Source: Tenrec ecaudatus (taxonomy: Eukaryota; Chordata; Mammalia; Afrosoricida; Tenrecidae). Taken from it: DNA of 64,000 bases. Both the position numbers and the translations under genes were made by a program. The stretch spans positions 74,396,494 to 74,460,493 of the forward strand of contig NC_134535.1 of the NCBI RefSeq assembly GCF_050624435.1, given 5' to 3'. Positions 33,901 to 45,900 of this stretch are shown here, piece after piece; within the stretch, counting starts at the first letter, position 1; every line of letters begins with the position of its first letter. The notes under the pieces are model-generated. The model was not told where the DNA came from. It saw nothing but the letters and a program-made list of their open reading frames with translations, and ran no database searches.

Positions 33901-36900
33901 CCTGGATTCCCTGTACCTCCAACCCTCATATGTACCAGTGTACAGCCTCTGTCCTATCCAGCTCTGTAAGGTAGAATTCGGATCATGGTAGTTGGGGGGA
34001 GGAAGCATCCAGGATCTGGGGGAAAGCTGTGTTCTTCATCGATACTACCTCACACCCTAATTAACCCATCTCCTCTCCTAAACCCCTCTATGAGGGGATC
34101 TCCATTGGCCGACACTTGGGCCTTGGGTCTCCACTCTGCACTTCCCCCTTCATTTAATATCATATATATATACATATATACACATACATATATACATGTA
34201 CACATATATACACATACATACACACACTTATATCTTTTTTTTTTTTGCATGATGCCTTATACCTGGTCCCTTGGGCACCTCGTGATTGCACTGGCCGGTG
34301 TGCTTCTTCCATGTGGGCTTATTTGCTTCTGAGCTAGATGGCCGCTTGTTCACCTTCAAGCCTTTAAGACCCCAGGCACTATCTCTTTTGATAGCCGGGC
34401 ACCATCAGCTTTCTTCACCACATTTGCTTATGCACCCATTTGTCTTCAGCGATCCTATCATGGAGGTGTGCAGTCAATGATATGATTTTTTGTTCTTTGA
34501 TGCCTGGTAACTGATCCCTTTGGGACCACTCGATCACACAGGCTGGTGTGTTCTTCCATGTGGACTTTGTTGTTTCTGAGCTAGATGGCCGCTTGTTTAT
34601 CTTCAAGCCTTTAAGACCCCAGTCACTATCTCTTTTGATAGCCGGGCACCATCAGCTTTCTTCACCACATTTACTTGTTCACCCACTTTGGCTCCAGCCG
34701 TTGTGTCGGGAGAGTGAGCATCATAGAGTTCCAATTTAATAAAAGAAGGTATTCATGCATTGAGGGAGTGTTTGAGTAGAGGCCCAAGGTCCTTCCGCCA
34801 CCTTAATACTTGACCTATAAATATAGACACATAGATCTATTTCCCCATCCTCCTATATATATTTGCATGTACATGTCTTTGTCTAGACCTCCATGGATGC
34901 CCTTTGACTCCTAGCTCTTTCCTCCATCTCCCTTGACTTTCCTCCTGCCCTACTACCATGCTTCATCGCCACCTGGGCTAGAGTATACCTCTTCTCTAAG
35001 CAACCTTACCCTTGATCATTTCCCACCAGGCCTGCCACTCCCCCTTCTCTACCATTTGGGGTCCCATGTTTTTCCCTTGTCCCTGGGTTTGTTAACACCA
35101 CTTCCTTACTCCCCCTACCCCCCCACCCCGAGTCCCCCCGGAACTGTCGGTCCCGTTGTTTTTCCTCCAGATAGTTCATCTAGCCTGTCCTATTCAGACA
35201 GACCTGTGGAGTCACTAACATGCACGAAAACTAGACAGAGGAAAACAAAGCAACAGTATACAACCAGACAACAAAACAACAAAAACAAACCACTGACAAA
35301 GAACAGAACAAAACCGTTCACAAGAGAAAAGCTTGTAGTTAGTTCAGGGATCGTTTGCTGGCCCTTAGGAGCGTTTTCCAGTCCAGTCTGTTGGGGCACC
35401 GCGCCCTGACCCCAAAGTCCACTTTCAGCATTCCCTGTGGACCTTGCCACTCCATTCCCTTGCTGTTCCGCTGCACTGCCCCAGTGATTTGCCTCGGTGT
35501 GGTGGGATCAGGTCAGGTGCAATTCCCACACTGTGTCTCCGGTGCTGTCCCCTGTATCGCTCTTAGTCCCTGAGGGGCATCATGTCTCATAGTAGGGCCA
35601 GCCATGTTGTTCTCTCTGTGGACTGGCTGCTCTACTCAGGAACATCATCATCACGGCCTGGTGGGCCAGGCTGTGCTCCACTCTCTCCTCCTGCCCCTTC
35701 ATCTGCTCCCGTGTGCTCTGATCAAATATGTCCATCTCCCATAGCTGCAGAGTCAATGTCGTCCTTTGGAACAAGTTCTTTTCGGGGGAGGGGCAGGAGA
35801 ATACATTAAGTTTTAAAAATACGTTGATATTTTTTATGTGTTTGTTTGATTTTGCCTTTAGACTTTTTTCTATTGCTTATATGCTTAAGAAGTCCTTCAA
35901 AATTGAACTGATGTGTTAACCTTGTTTTCTCTGATGTAAGGATTTCCTTATGTGATTCAGTTTAGTTTTTAATCTGTCATTGTTCATGTTTGGTGTGAGG
36001 TGAGGATCTAGATAAATACTGTTTTCTTAATAACTGACCAGTAGTCATGACATCCCACGGAGTAATCTCTTGTTAAGCTCATTTATTTAAGATACTCATT
36101 ATTAGCACTGAACAGAAAGGAGTAGAAGCCTCATCCGAATTAGAAGAGTTTGCTTTATCTAACTTTTTAGGGTTCCATGGATCTCTGATGGTGTAGTGGA
36201 TTACATGTTGGGCTACTTTGTCCAAGGTCAGCATTTGAGCCCAGCAGCTGAGCAGAGGGACAAAGAAGCTGTCTACTTCCACAAATTGACAGTCGTCGTA
36301 GCGGGAGCAGTTTTACTCTGTTCTCTAGGGTCCCTATGAATCTTAATTGTTTCCACAGTGTAAGTTTGGGTTTTAGGGTTGCTTCCAGCAATCCCATACA
36401 GTGAAACGTTTTCATTATTTTCTTTGATCTATCAAGCAAACAACCCTCGACCCCCCAGACTCACTGCTCTCAAATCTATGCCGACTCATAGTGACTCTGT
36501 AGGACAGGGTAGAACTGCTCCTTTGAGTTTATAAGACTAACTAACTCCTTACGAGCGTGAAAACTCTCATTTTTCTCCGGAGGAGCAGATGGTGGTTTTG
36601 AGCTGCTGACCTTGCACTTAGCAGCCTAGCGAGTACTCAGGGTGGGGTGCTGTCCACACCACCAGGGCTCCTTTGACCTTCTATCAGCAGATATTAAATT
36701 ATCAGTATTTGTTGATTGGAAAGTAAGTTTGTAATGGTTATAAGTTAATGAATACGAAGGTATTAGCCTTTGAATAACTGCTTCATGGGAAAATACAATC
36801 AGAAAGTTGTGATTCACTAAATTCCAAGAAGGTATTTTCCCAGGAGAGCTACATCTGTGCACTTAGAGGTGTTTTCCTATTTTGTCATAAAAAGCACAAA

Positions 36901-39900
36901 GTACTAACATGAACATTTTGAATAACTGTGCGTTTGAAGCTAGTTACTTCAATTCTGTTTCTAAAATTTTAAGTTAAAGCTAGAGTATTGATCATTTCCA
37001 TAGATCATGGGGGTAGCCGGGTGGAAGTGGGAAGAGGTTATTCAAATTCATTCTTCAACAACTTTCCAAAGAAGTGACTGGCCAAGCTGCTGATTTTCAT
37101 CGAAGGTTTTGGTTAAGAGATTTTTTTTCTTTCTTTAACTTTCTATTTTTTGGAATAGTATGGAATGGTATAGAATTCAGAAAAGATAAAAACAAAACAA
37201 AAACAAATTGGATGTAAGAAGATGGTAATTATGATTTTTTTAATAAATCATTTTATTGGGGACTTGAACAACTCTTCTCACAATCCATCCATCCATCTAT
37301 TGTATCAAGCACATTTGTACATTTGTTGCCGTCATCATTCTCAAAACATTTTCTTTCTACTTAAGCCCTTGGTATCAGCTTCTCATTTTTACCCCTCTCT
37401 CTCCTACCCTCCTTCTCTCATGAACCCTTGATAATTTATAAATTATTATTTTTCCATATCTTACACTGTCCGATGTCTCCCTTCACCTACTTTTCTGTTG
37501 TCCATCTATCCCCCAGGGAGGGGGTTATATGTAGATCATTGTGATCAGCTCTCCCTTTCTCCTCCACCTTCCCCTTCCCTTCCTGGTATGGTTACTCTCA
37601 TTATTGGTCCTGAGGGGTTTATCTGTCCTGGATTCCCTGTGTTTCCAGCTCTGATCTGTACCAGTGTTCATACTCTGGTCTAGCTGGATTTGTAAGGTAG
37701 AATTGGGGTCATGATAGTGATGGGGAGGAAGCATTAAAGAACTAGAGGAAAGTTGTATGTTTCATCGGTGCTATATTGCACCCTGATTGGTTCGTCTCCT
37801 CCCCGAGACCCTTCTGTAAGTGGATGTCCAGTTGCCTACAGATAGGCTTTGGGTCTCTACTCTGCACTCCCCCTCATTCACAATGATGCGATTTTCCTTT
37901 GATGGCTGATAATTGATCCCTTCGGTACCTCGTGATTACACAGGCTGGTGTGCGTCTTCTCAGCTAGATGGCCGCTTGTTTACCTTCAAGACTTTAAGAC
38001 CCCAGACGCTATATCTTTTGATAGCCAGGCACCATCAGCTTTCTTCACCACATTTGCTTATTCACCCGTTTTGTCTTCAGCGATCTTGTCGGGAAGGTGA
38101 GCATCATGAAATGCCAGTTTAATAGAACAAAGTGTTCTTGCATTGAGGGAGTACTTGAGTGGAGGCCGAATGTCCATCTGCTGCCTTAAGACTAAACCTA
38201 TAAATATATGCACATAGATCTATTTCCCCATCCTCATATATAAGTATATTTGATATATACATGCCTGTATTTAGACCTCTATAAATACCCTTTGCCTCCT
38301 AGCTCTTTCCTCTATTTCCTTTTACTTTCCTCTTGTCCCACTGTCATGCTCAGCCTTCAGTTGGATTTTAATAATACCTCTCAGTTACATTGCCTTTGAT
38401 CACGCCCTACAAGGCCTCCTACACTCTCCTTGGCACAGATTTTGGATCACTTGTTGTTCCCTTGTCCCTGGGTTTGTTATCTCCCACTTCCTTTCCCCTG
38501 CCACCCCCTCTCTCATGTCCCGTCCCCCCAGCCATTGGTCCCATTGTTTTCCTCTCCAGATTGTTTATCCCTCCTATCTTATCTAGATAGACTTGCAGAG
38601 ATAATAATATGCAAAACAAAACAATAACAACAACTAAAAACCAATGACAAAAAGAGAAAAGCATGTAAATAGTTCGAGGCCTGTTTGTTGACCTTTAGAA
38701 GTATTTTCCAGTGGAGTCCGATGGGTGCCATGCCCTGGTCCCAAAGTCTATTTTGGGAACTTAGTTGCTCTGTTCCCCTTGCTGTTCTGTTGCACATCCT
38801 TAGTGTTTCGTCTCAGTGTGGTGAGGTCAGATCGGGTGCAGTTCCCACAGTGTCTCCGTTGTTGCCCCCCATAACGCTATGGGTCAGTGAGGGACTTCCT
38901 GTCTTGTAGTAGGGCCTGCCCTATGGTTCTCTCTGTGCTTTGGCTGCTCTGAGTGGGAATATTGTCCTCAGGGCTTGGTGGGTCAGGATGTGTTCCACTC
39001 TCTTTCTCTCCCTTCATTTGCTCCTGTGTCCTTCAATCAGACAATGGGTTTATTAGGCATAGTACTATGTTAATTGGGAGCCCTGGTGGCATAGTAGTTA
39101 CACGTTGGTCTGCTAACTGCAAGGTCAACAGTTCAAAACCACCAACCATTCTGAGGGAGAAAGACGGGCCTTTCTACTTCAGTCAAGAGTCTCGGAAACA
39201 CACAGGCAGTCCCACCCTGTCTTATATGGTTGCTATAAGTTGGCATCGACTCACTGGCAGTTGGAATGAGAGACAGCGATAGAAGAAAGGGATTATTGTG
39301 AACCATGCATTGCTTTAAATTAGGAGGTGTATGTGTTTTTTTATACTTGGACTTTTGTGAATAGATGAGGTATCTTTTAAAAATGATTTTTTATTGTTAA
39401 TTAGACGAAGGTTTACAAAGTAGATCATCAGATTTTCACTCAACAATTCAGGCCCATGTGTCAGCTCATCATTGCGATACCCCTATTATAGCATCACATA
39501 AGCCACTTCCCCCTGTGCTTTCTGTTTCCTTTCCTCCGCCTTTCTTAACCCTTTGAACTTTGTCCCTGGGTAAGTGCTGCCCTTTGGATCTTAAATGGTT
39601 GGTGATTCTAACAGAGAGGGGAGTTCAGTCCAGACCTGCAGGGTAAAGACCACAGTCTCAGGGGTCCTATCACTCTAGCCAACCAATAAGCCTGGTCTCT
39701 TTTCTAATTTTATTTATTTAAAAATAAACAAAAATACTTTTATTGGGGGCTCTTACATCTTATCACAATCCATACATTCATCCAGTGTGTCAAACACATT
39801 TGCACATAGGCTGCCATCATCATTTTCAAAGCATTCTCTTCCCACTTAAGCCCATGATATCAGCTACCCCCTTTCCCCTCCCCCCACCTTCCCTCATGAA

Positions 39901-42900
39901 CCCTTGATAAGTTATAGATTATTATTTTCATATCTTACATCGTCCTCCATTGCCCCTCACCCACTTTTCCATTATTCGTCCCCTTGGGAGGGGGTTCTAG
40001 TCATCGATTCCCCTTTTCTTCCCCCACTGTCCCCTAATCCTCCTGGTATTTCTACTCTCATTGTTGGCCCTGAGGGGCTTATCTGTCCTGGATTCCCTGT
40101 GTTGTGGGCTCTTAACTGCAGCAGTGTGCATGTTCTGGTCAAATCCGATTTGTAAGGTAGAATTGAGGTCTTGAGAGTAGGGGGAAGGAAGCCCCAAAGA
40201 ACTGGAGGAAAGTTGTGGGTTTCATCGGTGCTATACTGCACCCTGACTGGCTCATCTCCTCCCTGTGACCCCTCTGTAAGGAGATGTCCAATTGCCTACA
40301 GATGGGCATTGGGTCAACACTCCATGTCATCCCCCTTACCCCCATTCACATTGGGTATGATCTTGTTCCCCCCTCCCCTCCAGAACCATCGGTCCTGTTG
40401 TTTTCTCTTCCAGATTGTTTACCCTGCCTATCTTAACTAGATAGACCTGCAGAGATAATAATATGCACAAAACCAAAACAGAGCAAAACAAAGCAACAAA
40501 AGAAAAGAAAACAACAAAAAAACCAATAATAACAACAAAAAAGAAAAGCCTGTAAATAGTTCAAGGTCTGTTTGTTGAACTTTAGAAGTGTTTTCTGGTG
40601 GAGTCTGGTGGGGTGCCATGTCCTGTCCCCAAAGTCTATTTTTGGTATTCCCTTGGGACTTCATTTCTCTGCGCCCCTTGCTGTTTGTTCTGTTGCATGC
40701 CCTTAGTGTTTTGCCTCAGTGTGATGGGGTCAGATGGGGCGAACTTATTCTTTTTTATGCCTGAATAATACCCCTTCATATGGATATAAAACACTAGGTT
40801 TATCCACCATCTGTTGCTAGACATTGGGTTGTTTCTATTGGCTATTATGAATGTTATTGCTACTGATGTTTGCGTGCAAGTTTTTGTGACACGGACATGT
40901 TTTCACTTCTTTTCAGTGGAATTCCCTAGAAGTAGAATTGCTGGTAACGTTGGCGTTTAACTGTTTTAACACACTGTCAAACTGTTTTCCACCAGGTTGT
41001 ATCATTTTACAATCTCCATCATTAATGGATGAGGGTTGAAGTTTCTCTGCATACTCACCAACATCTGTCATTTTATATTTTGTGACTGTAGCCATCCTAA
41101 TGGATGTTAGAGCCTGGATGGTGCTGTTGGGGAAACTGTTAGCCTCAAGATGGGTGGTTCAAACCCTTCAGTTGCTTCTCAGGAGAAAGATGAGGCTCTT
41201 TGCTCCTGTAGCGATTTACAGCCTTGGAAACCCTATATTGGGTCATTGAGAGTGGGAATCAACAGGATGGCAGTGAGTGGGGAGGGAGTCGGAGTTAGGT
41301 TATTTAACAAATGAATGCAATGTTGTCTGCTCACGATGATCTATGCCAAGAAAATTGGAAGACAGCTACCTGGCCAACTGACCGGAAGAGATGCATATTT
41401 TTGTCCATTCTTAAAAAAGGCGGTCTAACAGAAAATATCAGATAACATCATTTATATCATATGAAAATAAAATTTTGCTGGAGATAATTAAAAACTGGTT
41501 GTGTTAGGTTATTGGGTGGGAAATAACCTTTGGTCTTGGCTTCACACGAGAAAGAATTCATACTGTAGCCTGGTTTGTGATCCAAATGAATTTTTTATAA
41601 AGGATGGAAGAAGTTTCAGGTTTTACAGTCACTGAAGCCAGGCAACCTCGTGGGACTGCACACCCACATGTAGGAGCCTGAGGACAGAGAGACGGGTACA
41701 GCAGAGCGGAAGGCGAAGAAAAACCAGAAGGGGCCCCGGGCGGTCTCACGGTCCTGGGATTTGGGACCTTTGGCTGGGAGGTGTGGTCAAAGGTATTGGT
41801 TGACCCCATTGGTTGAATTAAGCCCACTTGGGCTTAGTTTGGGCCACCCAGGTGTACGGCCCACCTGGCTCAGACTTGAATTGGCGCATGCCCAGTAGTC
41901 TGGCTGAGACTCGCATGGGTCTCTGTAGCAACCTCCTGTAGGGGACCTCCAGACATGGAGGGGGACATCCCCCTGTGCTACTTAGCAGTTGTAGCAATAC
42001 GTCAAGCAAAGAACTGCCAAACATCCAAGCTGTATTCAGATAAGTATATGGCCTGCGGGATATAGTTACTGATGTAAAGATGTCCCTTATCTGAAATCAA
42101 AGAATACTTGAAAGATAGTGTGTTTTATTATCTGCACAAAGGCAGTCCATTGTGTACATGGTAACAAATTATGGGCAACATTTTGAAGAATGGGAATTCC
42201 AGAGCACTTAATTATGCTCACGTGGAATCTATATGTAGACCAAGAGACAGTCATTGAATTAGAGCAAGGATTCTCCTTGGTTTAAAATCAGGCAATGCAT
42301 GTGTAAGGAGAACGTGGCATCAGCATTGGAGGAAGACTTGTTAACAAGTATGTGGATGACAGTGCTTCTTGCTGAAAGCAGAGTGCACCTGAAGCGCACT
42401 TACTGATGAAGGTTAAAGACTATAGCCTTCAGTCTGGATTACACAAGACACAAAGAAAGCAAGAATATTCACAACTGGGCCAACACACAACATTATGATA
42501 AATGCAGAAAAGACTGAAGGTGTCAAAGGTTTCTGTGTGGTTAGATGTACTATCAATGCCCACAGAAGCAGCATTCAAGAAATTAAATGATATATTTCCC
42601 TGGGCACATTTGCAGCAAAAGTCCCTTAAAGGTTTCAACAGCCTTTAAAAGATGTCACCTTGAGGACTAAGCTAGAAGCCCCGGGGTTTTCCAGTTGCCT
42701 CCTATGCATGCAAAACTGGAAAATGGATGAGGAGGACCAGAGAAGAATTGGTGCCTTTGAATTGTGGGGTTGGCAAATACCATTGCATATACCACGAACT
42801 GCCGGAAGAACCAATGAATTTGTCTTGAAATAGGTATAGCTAGAATGCTCTTAAGAAGTGAGGATGGTGAGACCTCATCTCATGTACTTGGGACATTGCT

Positions 42901-45900
42901 TTCAGGAGGGAACGGTTCCTGGAGAAAGACTTCATGCTTAAAAGCAGAAGCTCCTCACAAGCTGGATTGACACAGTGGCTGTAGGTAGCAGCGGGGGAGA
43001 CAGCACCGGTGATGATGAGCATGCTGCAAGACCAGGCAGGGCTTCTGTCTATTGTCCGCAGGGTTGCTGTGAGTTGGAACAGCTCTATGTTTCCTGACGA
43101 CGGCGACAGTGGGTGTGAAGTGCTCATGAGTGGTTTGGATTTGGATCCCCTAGCACTGCTTTTTGGGCATCTATTTCAACATTTCATGGTTGTTGTATGC
43201 TAAACACGTACCTTATTCACATGTAACTATTCTTTTTCATTCTTATTTAAGTTCCAACTTTCACATGCTTGCGAGATGGTTTTTCAGTGCTATGGTCAGG
43301 TCCACCTTAGTTCTCAAAGTGACCTCCTTTCTCTTCACTTTAAAGAGGTCTTGGGGAGCAGATTTCCCCAATGCATTGTGCCATTTGATCTCTGGACTGC
43401 AGCTTCCACGAGCGTTGATTGTGGATCCAAGCCAGATGAAATCCTTGACAGCTTCATTCTTTCTCTGTTTGTTATGATGTTGCTTATTGGTCCATTTGTG
43501 AGGACTTCTGTTTTCTTTACATTGACTTGCAGTCTCTATTGGGGGCTGCAATCCTTCATCTTCATCAGCAGGTGCTTCCAGACCACCTCACTTTCAGCAA
43601 GCAAGGTTGTATCATCTGCGTATTACAGGTTGCTAATAATCCTTCCTGCAATCCTGATGCCGAATTATTCTTTTTGTATTTTAAATTTACATTGCTTTTA
43701 TTTTTATATTTTATAAATATGTATATAGACATACTTAAAATATATTTCTTAGTCACATGAAAAATTTCTTGCATATTGAGTCATGAATTATTATTTTAAT
43801 GTATTATTTATTGGGAGTTAATATATAGTTCAGTCACGACAAGCAGTATTGTACAATTACTACCACAGCTTCCAAACATTCATTTCCTTCCTGAACTCCT
43901 TGATATTGCCTCCCTTCTAACACCCCCGTCTCCCCCCGGCCTATTCTTCTTGTAGTTCTGTGTCTTGGGTTATTTGCTCAGCATACAGATTGAATAAGTA
44001 TGGTGAGAGGATACAATCCTAATGCACACTTTTTCTGATTTTAATACCCTTGTTCTATTGAAGCGACTGCTTCTTGATCCACATGCAAGTTCTGCATGAG
44101 TTCAAGGATGTGTTCTGGTTTGGTTTAGGGACTCATAGTGTCAGTGATGTTGTGTTGAGATCTCTTTTCATGTGCTTATTATCTCTGGAGAAATACCTAT
44201 TCAAATCACCCCTTTTCAAATTGGGTTGTCTATTGTTGGATTGTAAGAGTTCTTTTTAATGTATTCTGGGTATTAGACTCTTATCAGATTTATAATTGTA
44301 AATGTTTTCTCCCAATTTATGTGGCGTCATTTTACTTTCTTGAATATTTAAAATTTTTAATGTTACTCAATTTATTTGTGCTTGGTTGCTTTTGCTTTTG
44401 TTGTCATAACTAAGAAATCATTGCTTAATCCCTATGATTAAAGAAAAATAAAGACATTTATTGTGTTCTTGAAGCTGCACATCAGTCGGGGCACAGATGG
44501 AGTAATTTGAATCTGCCTCCTACAGCATTATCTGGAGTGGCTTAAAGAACCTGGAGTCACCCGAAGGCTTGTTCATTCAGGTGTCTAACGTGTGACACGT
44601 GACTGGCTGTTGCCCTAAGGTCTTCCTTCCTCTCCAGGTGGGCCTCACCATGTGTTCTCTGTGTGTTAGTTTGGTCTTCAACTAAAGAGACACAGAGTGA
44701 GGTCTGGGAGGGGTTCCAACACAGAGCTTTCATGCACCAAAAAGGGACACAGTATTCTCTCATTTACAAAATGTCATTCACCAACTAGGAAGCCCCACAC
44801 TTAAGCTTTTCTTAATAAGAATTTGACTTTAACATTAGTCTTAGCTTCCTCCAAGGAGTAGTGGTTACTCAGTGGGGCTACTAACTGCAAGATCAGCAGT
44901 TTGAAACCACCAGCCGCTTATTGGGAGAAAGACAGGGCTTTCTACTCCCGTAAAGAGTTGACAGTCTTGGAAACTCAGAGGGGCAGTTCTGCCTTGTCCT
45001 GTGGGGTCACTATGAAACAGCATCAACTCGATGAGTTCTTTTGTTTTTAGCTTCACTCTAAAGCCATTTGACTGATGAGCTTCAGTGCCGTTGCATAATT
45101 TTGGGTTTCTAAGATTTGATTGGAAAAGGGTATCATGCTTGAAAGTAAATGGTCAGCAGATAGAAGGAGGAAGACCCTTGGCGAGGAGATGACCTCGTAA
45201 GTGTTCGTTCGGGCTTGATGGCATATTAACAGCATTTTACGTTAAACTTACCCTCTTTTCAACTTAGAACCAGTGTTAGCTAAAGTTTCCACTCCAGTAG
45301 CACTTGATAAATTTCTGAGCATAATATAGAAATCAAGGAAAAAACCACCTCACTATGTTGTGATAAAGAAGGTAACGAGTAAACTTGGGTAGCAAGGTCG
45401 AGAAGAGTGGTAACTTAGAAACAACATACATAGGTCATCTGATTTACATTCTATAATTCATAGACATTTTGCTTCATCTCACCCCTCTTCAGTGCAATAT
45501 CACTCATCCTAATACCTCCCTGTGTTTCCCACCTCTACTTCCCCTTCCTCGGGAGCCTTCTTAAACTTTGCCCATGGACAGATGTAACCCCTGATCTCTG
45601 TTGGTTGAGTCTTCTAAGATGTGTGCATCTCACTAGTGTTCTTGCTCACCGTATAGACTTGCTCATTGTTTGCTCTTAAAACTTGAGATGAAATATAACA
45701 GCTGGAAAAACCACTCGGCAGTCGTCACCCATTCTCTTACAGCTCTCTCTATGCAGAGCGGTGCCGGCACTGTTCAGCCCACACTTAGTGGCGGGAGGGA
45801 GGAAATCAACAGATGCATTTACAGGTTAGCTTTGTCTTAAAAGGGAGGCAGTGGTTAAAACCAGAGGCTCAGTTAAATTATTAACTGGCTGTGTGATTTG

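Noticed and set aside
35580-35774. 64-codon minus-strand frame near the 5' end of retroposon copy F as a real protein
   Set aside because: The matching region in copy G is diverged and not kept as a frame, and the peptide resembles no family I know.
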